Source: Candidatus Oleimmundimicrobium sp. | GTDB lineage: Bacteria > Actinomycetota > Aquicultoria > UBA3085 > Oleimmundimicrobiaceae | Direction of reading: 5' to 3' | DNA length: 35,113 nt | NCBI RefSeq assembly: GCF_030651595.1 | Contig: NZ_JAUSCH010000134.1 | Location: 1 to 35,113, forward strand | Shown here: in pieces, positions 1-7,229 of the stretch | Layout of the letters: every line of letters begins with the position of its first letter | Position numbering within the stretch: position 1 is the first letter of the stretch | The notes under the pieces: model-generated | Database searches by the model: none | What the model was told of the DNA's origin: nothing | Seen by the model: the letters and a program-made list of their open reading frames with translations, nothing else | Translations under genes and position numbers: made by a program

Positions 1-118
1 CATTTATATTTTATAGTAAGATGAAATCATACGAAAAGGAATATAGGTTGATAAATATATAGAAAAATTATTAGGGTAAAAGCTTTTGTTATGGCAGAAA
101 AAAATGAAAGAGAGAAAA

Positions 119-994
119 ATGAGCCGTTCAAACAGAATAAAAACTCCGACAATAAAAGACAATAGTGTTATTAAGGAAACTTTAAAAACCATTGATTTAG
201 GAACAAGAGGAATATATTCTAAAAATAATAAACTAAATGATTTGACTGGAAGAGAATGGAAATTCGCAACAAAGTCGGTTATCAATAAAGTTTATCCACT
301 AAACTTGCAACATAAACTTCGCAAACAACATGGTGGGCAGAAACCTCCAGAGCTTTGCACAGAACTTGTAAAAATTTTTACGAAAGAAAAAGCAGTTGTT
401 CTTGATCCACTAGCTGGTGTTGGTGGCACTTTGCTTGGTGCAGCGCTTTGCAATAGGAAAGCCATGGGTATAGAAATTAATCCAAAGTGGCTAGAAATTT
501 ATAAGCAAGTTTGCAAGTTAGAGAATATAAAAGAACAAAAAACTATCGCGGGTGATTGCAAAGTTGAATTAGAAAAGTTTTCTGATAATTCTTTTGACTT
601 TGTTTTAACAGATGTTCCCTATTGGCATATGGATAGATTAGAAAAAACAAGAAGTAAACGGATAAAATCGTCCAATTTGTCTCACTTTAATGGTTCTACT
701 GTGCAAACGAAAAACGAGTGGCTTGCCGAAATGAAAACGATATTCCATAAATGTCAAAGAGTCCTCAAAGATAGGAAATATTTGGCTATCTTTATTGGTG
801 ATATGTATCGGGAAAATGAGTACCATATATTGAGTGCGGAATTAGCAAATACGATCAAAAATCCTAACTTAATATTAAAGGCAAACCTTATTTGGTATGA
901 TGTAAGTAAATCACTCCATGTTTATGGATATCCTAGCGCTTTTATACCTTCTATGATTCACCAAAATATTTTAATTTTCAGAAAAGAAACGTAA
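119..994 (+). CDS. DNA methyltransferase of a four-gene R-M locus (M1)
   Basis: Probable S-adenosylmethionine-dependent DNA amino-methyltransferase (N6-adenine or N4-cytosine). Counting from the ATG at 119 (291 aa), a KPPEL-type lead is near residue 76, the SAM-binding motif DPLAGVGGT near 96-104, an acidic IEINP near 118-122, and the catalytic motif TDVPYW near 164-169, a variant of (D/S)PPYW. Motif I precedes the catalytic motif, with a probable target-recognition part after it. The start is uncertain: in-frame TTG 86 and ATG 104 are alternatives, and only a weak AGAGAG lies before ATG 119. The next gene starts 3 nt after the stop, so this is the first gene of a compact operon with two nuclease candidates and a second methylase. 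It presumably protects one strand of an asymmetric target, which is inference. Base composition is AT-rich compared with the genes after 7 kb. Confidence 0.85.
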   Translation: MSRSNRIKTPTIKDNSVIKETLKTIDLGTRGIYSKNNKLNDLTGREWKFATKSVINKVYPLNLQHKLRKQHGGQKPPELCTELVKIFTKEKAVVLDPLAGVGGTLLGAALCNRKAMGIEINPKWLEIYKQVCKLENIKEQKTIAGDCKVELEKFSDNSFDFVLTDVPYWHMDRLEKTRSKRIKSSNLSHFNGSTVQTKNEWLAEMKTIFHKCQRVLKDRKYLAIFIGDMYRENEYHILSAELANTIKNPNLILKANLIWYDVSKSLHVYGYPSAFIPSMIHQNILIFRKET

Positions 995-996
995 AG

Positions 997-2490
997 ATGC
1001 AATGCAATGATAAAGTTAACGATGGGAAAAATTTGTCTATAATAAAAATTGGCGAAGACCTTTATGGCAAACAAAAGAAAATCAGAGTTCTTACTTTGGA
1101 AGAACTTGAAGGCATTTGCAAAAAAGCAGAGCATGTTAATCTGGTTTCCTTTTCAGATAATGTTTTAGAAAGTGTGCATGTTTTTGATTTAATGATTCAA
1201 TTTAGCAAATTTCTAAAACTGGTGGGAGTTGTATATGAACCGATAAGTCAACCAATTTATTGTTTTATAACCCCAGATAACAAATACATAAACATAAAAA
1301 TATGCGGGCAATACTCCGCATGGAATATACCAGAAAGCGTTGCGAAAATTATTCAATTTGCAGATATTCCTGATATAGTTATTTGCGAATTCGATAAAAA
1401 TTTTTCTCCTGTTGTTGTTATAGAAACAACCGGCACTGCAAATGTTGGAAATTCACAATGGCAACGTGAAGGCAGAAAACTCGGCGCAGTAGTTTCAAAT
1501 ACACCGATTCTTTACCAGACTTTTTATTCAGGAACTGATAGATCGCAGAAAGTAAACGAAGGGCAACCCAGAGAACCAACATCGTTACAGGTAATAAATC
1601 ATATTATTTACTCCATTAGATATAAGTGCCCTTCTTTTGTAATATATTTTAACAATTCGGAAGTTGATGTTAGACTTGGATTTAATCATTCTCCAACCGA
1701 AGGAAGAAGTCTAATAGGCAATTATCTTTCTTTGATACTCTTAAATAGCGCTTTCGGTACTCATAAAGAAGATAAAGTTAAATTTGAAAGAAGTATTTTG
1801 AAGCATATGATGGCCTACTTAAATGATTCAGTTGTCAAATATGGCAGGTCTTGTTTAAGGATTGACAATGATTTAACTGTTTTGACTGAAAAACAGCGTT
1901 CTTTACTTTTAGGTAAAGATTTATCCTTGGAAGATTTTGTTATTAAGCGTGTATATGATAAATCAGCGAAAATCGAATCTAACTGTGATATTTTAAGTTG
2001 GGATTTTAAAAATTTTGTTAGTTGGGTTCCCGGCAACATCGAAGATAAACCGTTGATTAAGAATCTCATAAATCAGAAGATAAAACTACTTTCTTATAAA
2101 AAAGGTATTTCAAAAATTGGTGTATGCTTGGATACCGCAAAGCTAAAACAAATTATAGAATCAAAATACAATCCAAATAAGATTACACTTGCATCGCTGG
2201 ACACCTCATTACCTACATTAATATTCCCAGGTAGGATTTGGAAAGGAAAAAAGAAAATAGAATCAGGAGATCCAGAATCTGGCGAGTTGTATGCTTTCAA
2301 AGAATTGTTTACTTTAGATTTAGATGGAAGAAAAACGATGAACTTATTGCTGTATATCTTTGTTGAGCCCCCACGCGAATTTCAATATAAAGAGTTTATT
2401 GCAAAAAATACTAAATTAACAAGATCATTTAAACACAATGCCGACCTAATAATAGTTAATGATGAGGTACAGGAATCCCATGACAATTAA
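997..2490 (+). CDS. Probable restriction endonuclease subunit (R1), divergent PD-(D/E)XK-like
   Basis: A 497-aa protein with no family I can name with certainty. Residues 120-180 look like a nuclease core: a hydrophobic strand with PDIVI (Asp126), then a strand ending in VVVIETTG (Glu143), then a helix starting QWQREGR (154-160). This is the usual spacing of a PD-(D/E)XK fold, but the third residue is Thr rather than Lys, so the active site is either non-canonical or inactive. The remaining 300 residues have no motif I recognise and could hold DNA recognition. It lies between methylase M1 (3-nt gap) and a second nuclease-like gene whose start overlaps its 3' end. That position is the main reason to call it a restriction enzyme. 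It could instead be a recognition or accessory subunit. Confidence 0.6.
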   Translation: MQCNDKVNDGKNLSIIKIGEDLYGKQKKIRVLTLEELEGICKKAEHVNLVSFSDNVLESVHVFDLMIQFSKFLKLVGVVYEPISQPIYCFITPDNKYINIKICGQYSAWNIPESVAKIIQFADIPDIVICEFDKNFSPVVVIETTGTANVGNSQWQREGRKLGAVVSNTPILYQTFYSGTDRSQKVNEGQPREPTSLQVINHIIYSIRYKCPSFVIYFNNSEVDVRLGFNHSPTEGRSLIGNYLSLILLNSAFGTHKEDKVKFERSILKHMMAYLNDSVVKYGRSCLRIDNDLTVLTEKQRSLLLGKDLSLEDFVIKRVYDKSAKIESNCDILSWDFKNFVSWVPGNIEDKPLIKNLINQKIKLLSYKKGISKIGVCLDTAKLKQIIESKYNPNKITLASLDTSLPTLIFPGRIWKGKKKIESGDPESGELYAFKELFTLDLDGRKTMNLLLYIFVEPPREFQYKEFIAKNTKLTRSFKHNADLIIVNDEVQESHDN

Positions 2491-3121
2491 AGACTTAATT
2501 AAATTCAATGCTAAGAAATACGGCGAAGAAGCTTCCTTGATGTCTGTAGATTTTTCCTTAACAAGCATTTATGACCAATGGTTTAGGGCATATATCAGCC
2601 CGCCGGGAGGGGCATGGCAAGAACTGTTTATTGAACATAACAATAAAACCCATAAATTTTATATTGGGAAAGAAGTTAAACGTGTTGACTTAATTTTGCA
2701 AAAAAGCAGTATGCATAGGGTTTTGTTTTTTATAGGAGAGGCAAAGGATGATTATAAAAAGATTTTATCAAATAGAGACAAAATAAAGAAATGCATGTTG
2801 GATATTTCAAAATTTATAATCGATGTAGAGATTGAGGGCAAAAAACCTTTCAGGAACGGTAAATTTAAGCCAATTTTTGTTTTTATCGCAGGATTAGACG
2901 CGAAAAGTTTTGGTAAATTTGCCGGAAGAGTTCTATCAAAAGAAAATGAGCTTATTAAGGAAACTATAAATGATTTAGAGCCATCTGATTCCAATCGTTT
3001 GGTGATTATATCCTATATTGACGAAACAAAAACCAAGTTTATTTTGAATTTTTCTAATAAGTTTGACTCAAATTTAAAGGCGTATTTTGAGTCGATATTT
3101 TTAAATTTTCATAAAACTTGA
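2480..3121 (+). CDS. PD-(D/E)XK nuclease, probable restriction endonuclease subunit (R2)
   Basis: A 213-aa protein with a clear PD-(D/E)XK signature: RVDLIL (Asp70), then FFIGEAKDD with Glu87-x-Lys89 after about 15 residues. This is the metal-binding core of many type II restriction enzymes. I place the start at ATG 2480 because AGGA lies 5 nt upstream. In-frame ATGs at 2459 and 2462 would lengthen the overlap with the previous gene. With ATG 2480 the overlap is 11 nt, which suggests translational coupling and possibly a fixed subunit ratio. Two different nuclease candidates between two methylases resembles heterodimeric enzymes such as BbvCI or Bpu10I, which cut asymmetric sites. This link is by gene order, not by sequence match. 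Confidence 0.65.
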   Translation: MTIKDLIKFNAKKYGEEASLMSVDFSLTSIYDQWFRAYISPPGGAWQELFIEHNNKTHKFYIGKEVKRVDLILQKSSMHRVLFFIGEAKDDYKKILSNRDKIKKCMLDISKFIIDVEIEGKKPFRNGKFKPIFVFIAGLDAKSFGKFAGRVLSKENELIKETINDLEPSDSNRLVIISYIDETKTKFILNFSNKFDSNLKAYFESIFLNFHKT

Positions 3122-3135
3122 GAGGATAATATAAA

Positions 3136-4254
3136 ATGAAGTATATAGGAAATAAGTTTAGACTATTGCCTTTTATCGATAAGGCAATTACTCAAGGAAA
3201 GTTGCCTACGAAAGGAACTTTTTGTGATATTTTTAGTGGCACAACTAACGTTGCACAATTTTATAAGAAAAAAGGGTATAAGCTGATTACCTGTGATATC
3301 ATGTATTATTCTTATGTATTTCAACACGCCTACATAAAAAATAATTCCTATCCTTCTTTTTCTACATTATTACAACGTGAAGAAAATATTATAAAAGCTA
3401 GAAAGCAAATTCAATCTTCCACGCTTTTTAACGATGATGCAAATAAAGATAATTTGAAAGCCGTATTGCATTACTTAAATAATCTACCGGGGGAAGAAAG
3501 CTTTATCTATTTGAATTACGCACCGGGTGGTAGCCGCCATAGCGAATACCAAAGACAATATTTTAGAGATGAAAATGCAAAAAGAGTGGATGCTATTAGA
3601 AATCGCATTCAGCTATGGAAAGACAACAATTGGTTAACGGAAAATGAGTTTTTTGTTCTCTTGGCTCCTTTAATTGACGCAGCTGATTTTGTTGCAAATA
3701 TATCGGGAACATATGGTGCGTTTTTAAAAATTTGGAGGTCAATGGCATTAAAACATTTAACGCTTTTAACACCTAAGTTAACAGAAAGCGATTTAAAACA
3801 TGAAATTTATCTGGGGGATGCTAATAAATTAATAAGAAATATTAAATGCGACATTCTATATTTAGATCCCCCATATAACAGTCGTCAATATGCACCAAAT
3901 TTTCATATTCTTGAAACAATCGCTAGATGGGATAACCCTAAGATCTATGGCAAAACAGGGCTTCGTCCTTATGATGGACAAAAATCAGATTATAACGTAA
4001 AAGGAAAGTGCGAGAAAAAATTTGCAGACCTTGTAAAGAACGCAGATTGCAAATATATTTTATTAAGTTATAACAACGAAGGAATAATAAAAGATAAAAC
4101 TATCAAGGATGTGCTATCAGAAAAAGGAGATTTAAAAATATTTACACAGCCTTATCGTCGTTTTAGGACAGATTCTGAAAGTGAAAATAGGCATTATAAA
4201 GTTGCAAATGATATAGTAACTGAAAATTTATACTTAGTGAAAGTTAAAAATTAG
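3136..4254 (+). CDS. D12-class N6-adenine DNA methyltransferase (M2)
   Basis: A 372-aa adenine methyltransferase. The N-terminus KYIGNKFRLL and the SAM-binding stretch DIFSGTTNVAQFYKKKGY (about 31-48) are typical of the D12 (alpha-order) class. The catalytic DPPYNSRQY lies near residues 244-252. The region between them is the expected place for target recognition. A late conserved stretch LLSYNNEG is also present. Translation starts at ATG 3136, 14 nt after the R2 stop, with GAGGA upstream. It uses a different methylase architecture from M1, as expected when the two strands of an asymmetric site are modified by separate enzymes. Last gene of the R-M operon; no convincing intrinsic terminator follows. 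Confidence 0.88.
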   Translation: MKYIGNKFRLLPFIDKAITQGKLPTKGTFCDIFSGTTNVAQFYKKKGYKLITCDIMYYSYVFQHAYIKNNSYPSFSTLLQREENIIKARKQIQSSTLFNDDANKDNLKAVLHYLNNLPGEESFIYLNYAPGGSRHSEYQRQYFRDENAKRVDAIRNRIQLWKDNNWLTENEFFVLLAPLIDAADFVANISGTYGAFLKIWRSMALKHLTLLTPKLTESDLKHEIYLGDANKLIRNIKCDILYLDPPYNSRQYAPNFHILETIARWDNPKIYGKTGLRPYDGQKSDYNVKGKCEKKFADLVKNADCKYILLSYNNEGIIKDKTIKDVLSEKGDLKIFTQPYRRFRTDSESENRHYKVANDIVTENLYLVKVKN

Positions 4255-4518
4255 CCTCCTTATCTTCCACCCATCCTTATGCAACTCTTATAAATTTTTA
4301 CCATCCTTTTTTATCCCATTTTTTGATTTTGAGATAAATTTTCTTGCTCTCTTATCATAACAATAAGAGAATGAGGTCAGCTATAAAAAAACTGCCCCTG
4401 AAATCACACAATTTTGGGAAATTCTTGAAGGGGAAACTTGTCTTAACTCGAAGTTTAATTGTATATTATGGAATGCTATATATTAATAAGTTAGAAGCCA
4501 CAAGGATGGAAACAGAGC

Positions 4519-5307
4519 ATGAGAAAAATACCTTGGGGGCCAATTAGATCTTCGCTTACTAATAATTTTTCCTTTGGGGGCATCAAAGAAATTGTCGGTT
4601 ACGCTGATATTGATATGGCCCAGTTATCGCATTTGGAACAAAAATCTCAAGGCGGGGCGTCGAAATCACAATTGCTCAGCGCTATTGATAAGCAAATCGG
4701 CTTAATGGACAAAGAGCAAGCGGGAAAGGTTGCATCAATCTGCTGCGAAGAGATGTTGCTCCGAAACCCAGATCTTTCCAGTGAGTTGGAGCGTGTACTG
4801 TCTAGAGTGGATTGGAAATTCTCTGGCACTAACCTTTTGCCTATCGAAGTATTTGACATATCAGAGTTAAAGGAAATACCAGAAAGCGCACATGCTGATA
4901 TCGAGAAAGCTGCCAGAAGGTTACGGGATGGAGATCTGAGCGGCTCATTATCTGCATCTTGTGGCGCCTTAGATTCTGTAGTCTGTGCTATATATCAAGA
5001 ATTTAGCTTAGGAGACCCCAACAAGGCTTCATTCCAGGAAAGAATAAATAGGTCAATTGATGCAATTGGTGCCAAGGAACGCTTGGCAGAAGAACTCCGG
5101 GGTATTTATTGGAGTGAGTCTGATATTAAGCTACTAGCTAATAACTTGGGTGGATCATTGAACCAAGCGGCATTTGTTATGCAAAAGCTCAGATCGACTA
5201 TGGGTGATGTGCATGGTACAAAGTCAGTCGTTGCTGCCTTGATATATGATTCTCTAAAGTGGTCGTTGTTGATTCTCAGGATATTGGTAACTCGCAGCAG
5301 CTTCTAA
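4519..5307 (+). CDS. Abi_C-domain (abortive infection-type) protein
   Basis: A 262-aa soluble protein. The C-terminal half (about 130-255) resembles the abortive-infection C-terminal domain (Abi_C): a helical stretch DGDLSGSLSASCGALDSVV, later GGSLNQAAFVMQKLRSTMGD ending in an HG dipeptide. These are helix-rich, HEPN-like modules found in phage-defence proteins. The N-terminal half is not recognisable. The gene sits 264 nt after the R-M operon in a stretch without a convincing gene or terminator, and 55 nt before a PIN-domain gene, so the two may act together. The stop codon lies inside TTCTAACAAG, which resembles the start of an integron attC site. Codon use is a little less AT-rich than in the R-M genes. 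Start ATG 4519 was chosen because it opens the only long frame. Confidence 0.6.
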   Translation: MRKIPWGPIRSSLTNNFSFGGIKEIVGYADIDMAQLSHLEQKSQGGASKSQLLSAIDKQIGLMDKEQAGKVASICCEEMLLRNPDLSSELERVLSRVDWKFSGTNLLPIEVFDISELKEIPESAHADIEKAARRLRDGDLSGSLSASCGALDSVVCAIYQEFSLGDPNKASFQERINRSIDAIGAKERLAEELRGIYWSESDIKLLANNLGGSLNQAAFVMQKLRSTMGDVHGTKSVVAALIYDSLKWSLLILRILVTRSSF

Positions 5308-5362
5308 CAAGTGGCTCACAGGAAAATTTTATTTACAACCAAACTGGTATTGGAGAGAATGA

Positions 5363-6394
5363 ATGTATTATTTAATTATTGATACATGCGTATGGATTGA
5401 TTTATGTAAACAATTTACTGAGGTTGGAAGTAAGATTTCTGATTTGGTTGACCAAGAAAAAGTAAGACTCATTCTACTGCAAATTATCATTGATGAATGG
5501 AATAGAAATAAGGAGTCCAAAGTTATAACTCCAAAACAATCAGACATTCGCACAAAAATTAAGCATGCTAGAGAAATATCTCACTATCTTAATCAAAGTG
5601 AGGCCGAAGTATTTAAGAGAATTTTAGATGAGTTTCAGGAGCGAAAAGAAGAAACTGAGAGTTTGATTTTACAGGACATTGAAGCTGTAGAAAAGCTTTT
5701 CAACCATCCGTCAACAATTAAGCCGCCAATAACAGAAAATGCAAAATCTAAAGCCATAGAGTTTGCCTTAGCTAAAAAAGCTCCATTTCAGAATAAGAAT
5801 AGTATGGCGGACGCTTTAATTTTGTTCAGTTCTGTTGATTATGTTAAAGAAGAAGGCTTGACTAATTGCTTATTTGTATCAAGCAATACGAAAGATTTTA
5901 GCGCATCTGACAAAACCAAAATTCATGAAGATTTACAAGATATATTTGATGAGTTTGGGATCAGTTATTTTATAAACATTGGCCAAGCCATCAATGAAAT
6001 AGAAACCAACCTTATCAGTGATGAACGTATAAGAGAAATTGAAGAGGTTCTTCAACGTGAAGCAGTGCAAAGGGTACTCGAAAATTACCAACAAACTGTG
6101 GAAAGCATAAGGTCAATGGGCGGACTCGCGACGATAAGGGAAGCAATGGCAAACCAACAGATGATGAGCCGTATTAATGAGAGTGTTAGAGCGACGGATG
6201 AGATTAACAAAAGCATAAGGTCAATGGGCGGACTCGCAGCTATTCAAAAAACACTGGCGAATCAAATGCAAGAAATGGTAAAAATTAGACGGTTAATAGA
6301 TAATATCTCAGTTAGGAATCAAGATGTTAAGTCAGGCGAAGAATTTCAAAGTCAGTCAGATGATAAAGATGAAGATGACGATAGTGAGGAATGA
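5363..6394 (+). CDS. PIN-domain protein (DUF4935-like) with C-terminal repeats and acidic tail
   Basis: A 343-aa protein. The N-terminal 200 residues look like a PIN ribonuclease domain: IIDTCVWID (Asp7), IIDEWNRN (Glu45), SMADALILF (Asp150) and VSSNTKDF (Asp178), matching the acidic metal-binding quartet. This length and pattern fit the DUF4935 group. The C-terminal 130 residues are helical and hold two copies of a 36-residue unit containing SIRSMGGLA; a 28-nt DNA segment in them is identical (6102-6129 and 6210-6237). The tail is very acidic (DKDEDDDSEE). GGAGAG lies just before ATG 5363. It follows the Abi_C gene by 55 nt and is followed after 44 nt by an attC-like palindrome. Probable RNA-cleaving defence or toxin effector (inference). 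Confidence 0.68.
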   Translation: MYYLIIDTCVWIDLCKQFTEVGSKISDLVDQEKVRLILLQIIIDEWNRNKESKVITPKQSDIRTKIKHAREISHYLNQSEAEVFKRILDEFQERKEETESLILQDIEAVEKLFNHPSTIKPPITENAKSKAIEFALAKKAPFQNKNSMADALILFSSVDYVKEEGLTNCLFVSSNTKDFSASDKTKIHEDLQDIFDEFGISYFINIGQAINEIETNLISDERIREIEEVLQREAVQRVLENYQQTVESIRSMGGLATIREAMANQQMMSRINESVRATDEINKSIRSMGGLAAIQKTLANQMQEMVKIRRLIDNISVRNQDVKSGEEFQSQSDDKDEDDDSEE

Positions 6395-6437
6395 GTAATT
6401 CTTTGAAAAGATAGATTTTGGTACCAACCAAGAGTCA

Positions 6438-6627
6438 TATAACAAACCCGTTCAAGCCGAGCGCCCAAGCACGGTTTTATTGTTGCAGGTGCTTAATTGA
6501 GACTGGTTCTGTCAGTCAAGCTGGTCTAAAATCAAGGTGTCTTTGCCGGTGGGGTGGTGTTTTGTGTAGTGCCTCACCTTTTGTTGTAAGACTTTACGTG
6601 CGCCAGCTTAACGGGGGGCGTCAGGCC
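6438..6627 (+). mobile_element. Integron attC-like recombination site (degenerate)
   Basis: The left end TATAACAAACCCGTTCAAGC and the right end GCTTAACGGG...GCGTCAGGC are imperfect inverted repeats. CCCGTT-C-AAGC on the left pairs with GCTTAACGGG on the right, leaving one extra C unpaired, like the extrahelical base in attC L boxes. The left end resembles the aadA-type site start (TAACAATTCGTTCAAGC) and Vibrio repeats (ATAACAAAC). The right core is GTCAGGC where GTTAGGC is expected, so one core base is off. At 190 nt it is longer than most attC sites. No integrase or second site is visible in the window. It starts 44 nt after the PIN gene, as in a gene cassette. Confidence 0.5.
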
Positions 6628-6997
6628 ACCTCAAGCAACATATCCAACACTTTCTCGGCTACCGGATTTTTGGAAATGTGCTCGCTTTAAAGTTCGAAGA
6701 TAGCCCAGTAGCCCCCCGCCCACTGGTGATGGCGGGCGTTAAGGGTAACATTATACTAACAAAATTTCTAAGTAAGGATTTTCTTCAGTCTCCCCGGAGC
6801 TTCTTTTTTTTATGCTCGAATTCTGCTACTATATTTTAGCGCGTTTGAACTTTGAAAATCGGAATCCGATGGTAACAAAAAAGTACCATTTTGAACCAAC
6901 ATAGTCATTTTTAAAACATTTGCTCGGGTTGCTAATTTTAGTTTTTGCACTTAAAGGGGATAGCTGGTTTATCGGGGTTTAACTGAGGAAATTCAAG
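6628..6997. other. Non-coding stretch after the attC-like site
   Basis: No gene is supportable here. Visible items are a hairpin CCCGCC-10 nt-GGCGGG at 6715-6736, followed directly by GCGTTA (a second attC-like right end in appearance), a short palindrome ATCGGAATCCGAT near 6858, and AT-rich filler. On the minus strand about 20 codons (roughly 6689-6624) read as plausible protein but are closed by stops on both sides. Confidence 0.5.
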
Positions 6998-7047
6998 ACG
7001 CCCTTGCAAGGCGGAGGTCGTCGGTTCGATCCCGATATCCTCCACCA
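6998..7047 (+). tRNA. Partial tRNA-Ala(TGC): 3' half only, probable island attachment site
   Basis: From 6998 the sequence gives an anticodon arm (CGCC, loop CTTGCAA with anticodon TGC, GGCG), a variable loop, a perfect T arm (GTCGG TTCGATC CCGAT), the acceptor strand ATCCTCC and an encoded ACCA. The 5' half is wrong. GGGGATAGCT at 6956 resembles a tRNA-Ala start, but the stretch up to the anticodon arm is about 17 nt too long and does not fold into a D arm. A preserved 3' half on the plus strand at the right edge of a defence cluster is what tyrosine-integrase islands leave behind. Confidence 0.6.
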
Positions 7048-7138
7048 TTCGACTTACTTTGTTCGCTCATGGTAAGGCCATCTATTATCCTTCGAGCTAT
7101 GCTTGGCAAGACATATAATTGTATTTCAGGCGAAGAAT

Positions 7139-7180
7139 GCCCTTTCGTAACTCGCAAGAGAGAAGGAGGGCTTATTTTTT
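7139..7180 (+). terminator. Possible intrinsic terminator after the tRNA-Ala fragment
   Basis: GCCCT (7139-7143) pairs with AGGGC (7167-7171), the inner TTC pairs with GAA across a GG bulge, and TTATTTTTT follows. The stem is short and imperfect. Confidence 0.35.
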
Positions 7181-7229
7181 GCATTTCTTTTTGGTAGGGA
7201 AAATTACTAAAGGAGCAAAGTCACAATTT

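Noticed and set aside
4344-4547. 67-codon open frame before the Abi_C gene
   Set aside because: It has no ribosome site or recognisable pattern and overlaps the better-supported Abi_C start.
6624-6689. Minus-strand 20-codon stretch that reads like a protein C-terminus
   Set aside because: In-frame stops close it on both sides and it has no start or ribosome site; at most a tiny relic.
6418-6690. 90-codon open frame after the PIN gene
   Set aside because: It covers the attC-like palindrome, is rich in Cys and Ser in no pattern, and has no ribosome site.
6796-6825. Terminator from CTCCCCGGAG followed by a T-run
   Set aside because: The palindrome would leave a two-base loop, too small to fold.
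6993-7184. Minus-strand open frame ending in a GGYRDRTDDLRL-type peptide
   Set aside because: This is the well-known false protein obtained by translating tRNA 3' ends; it lies over the tRNA-Ala fragment.
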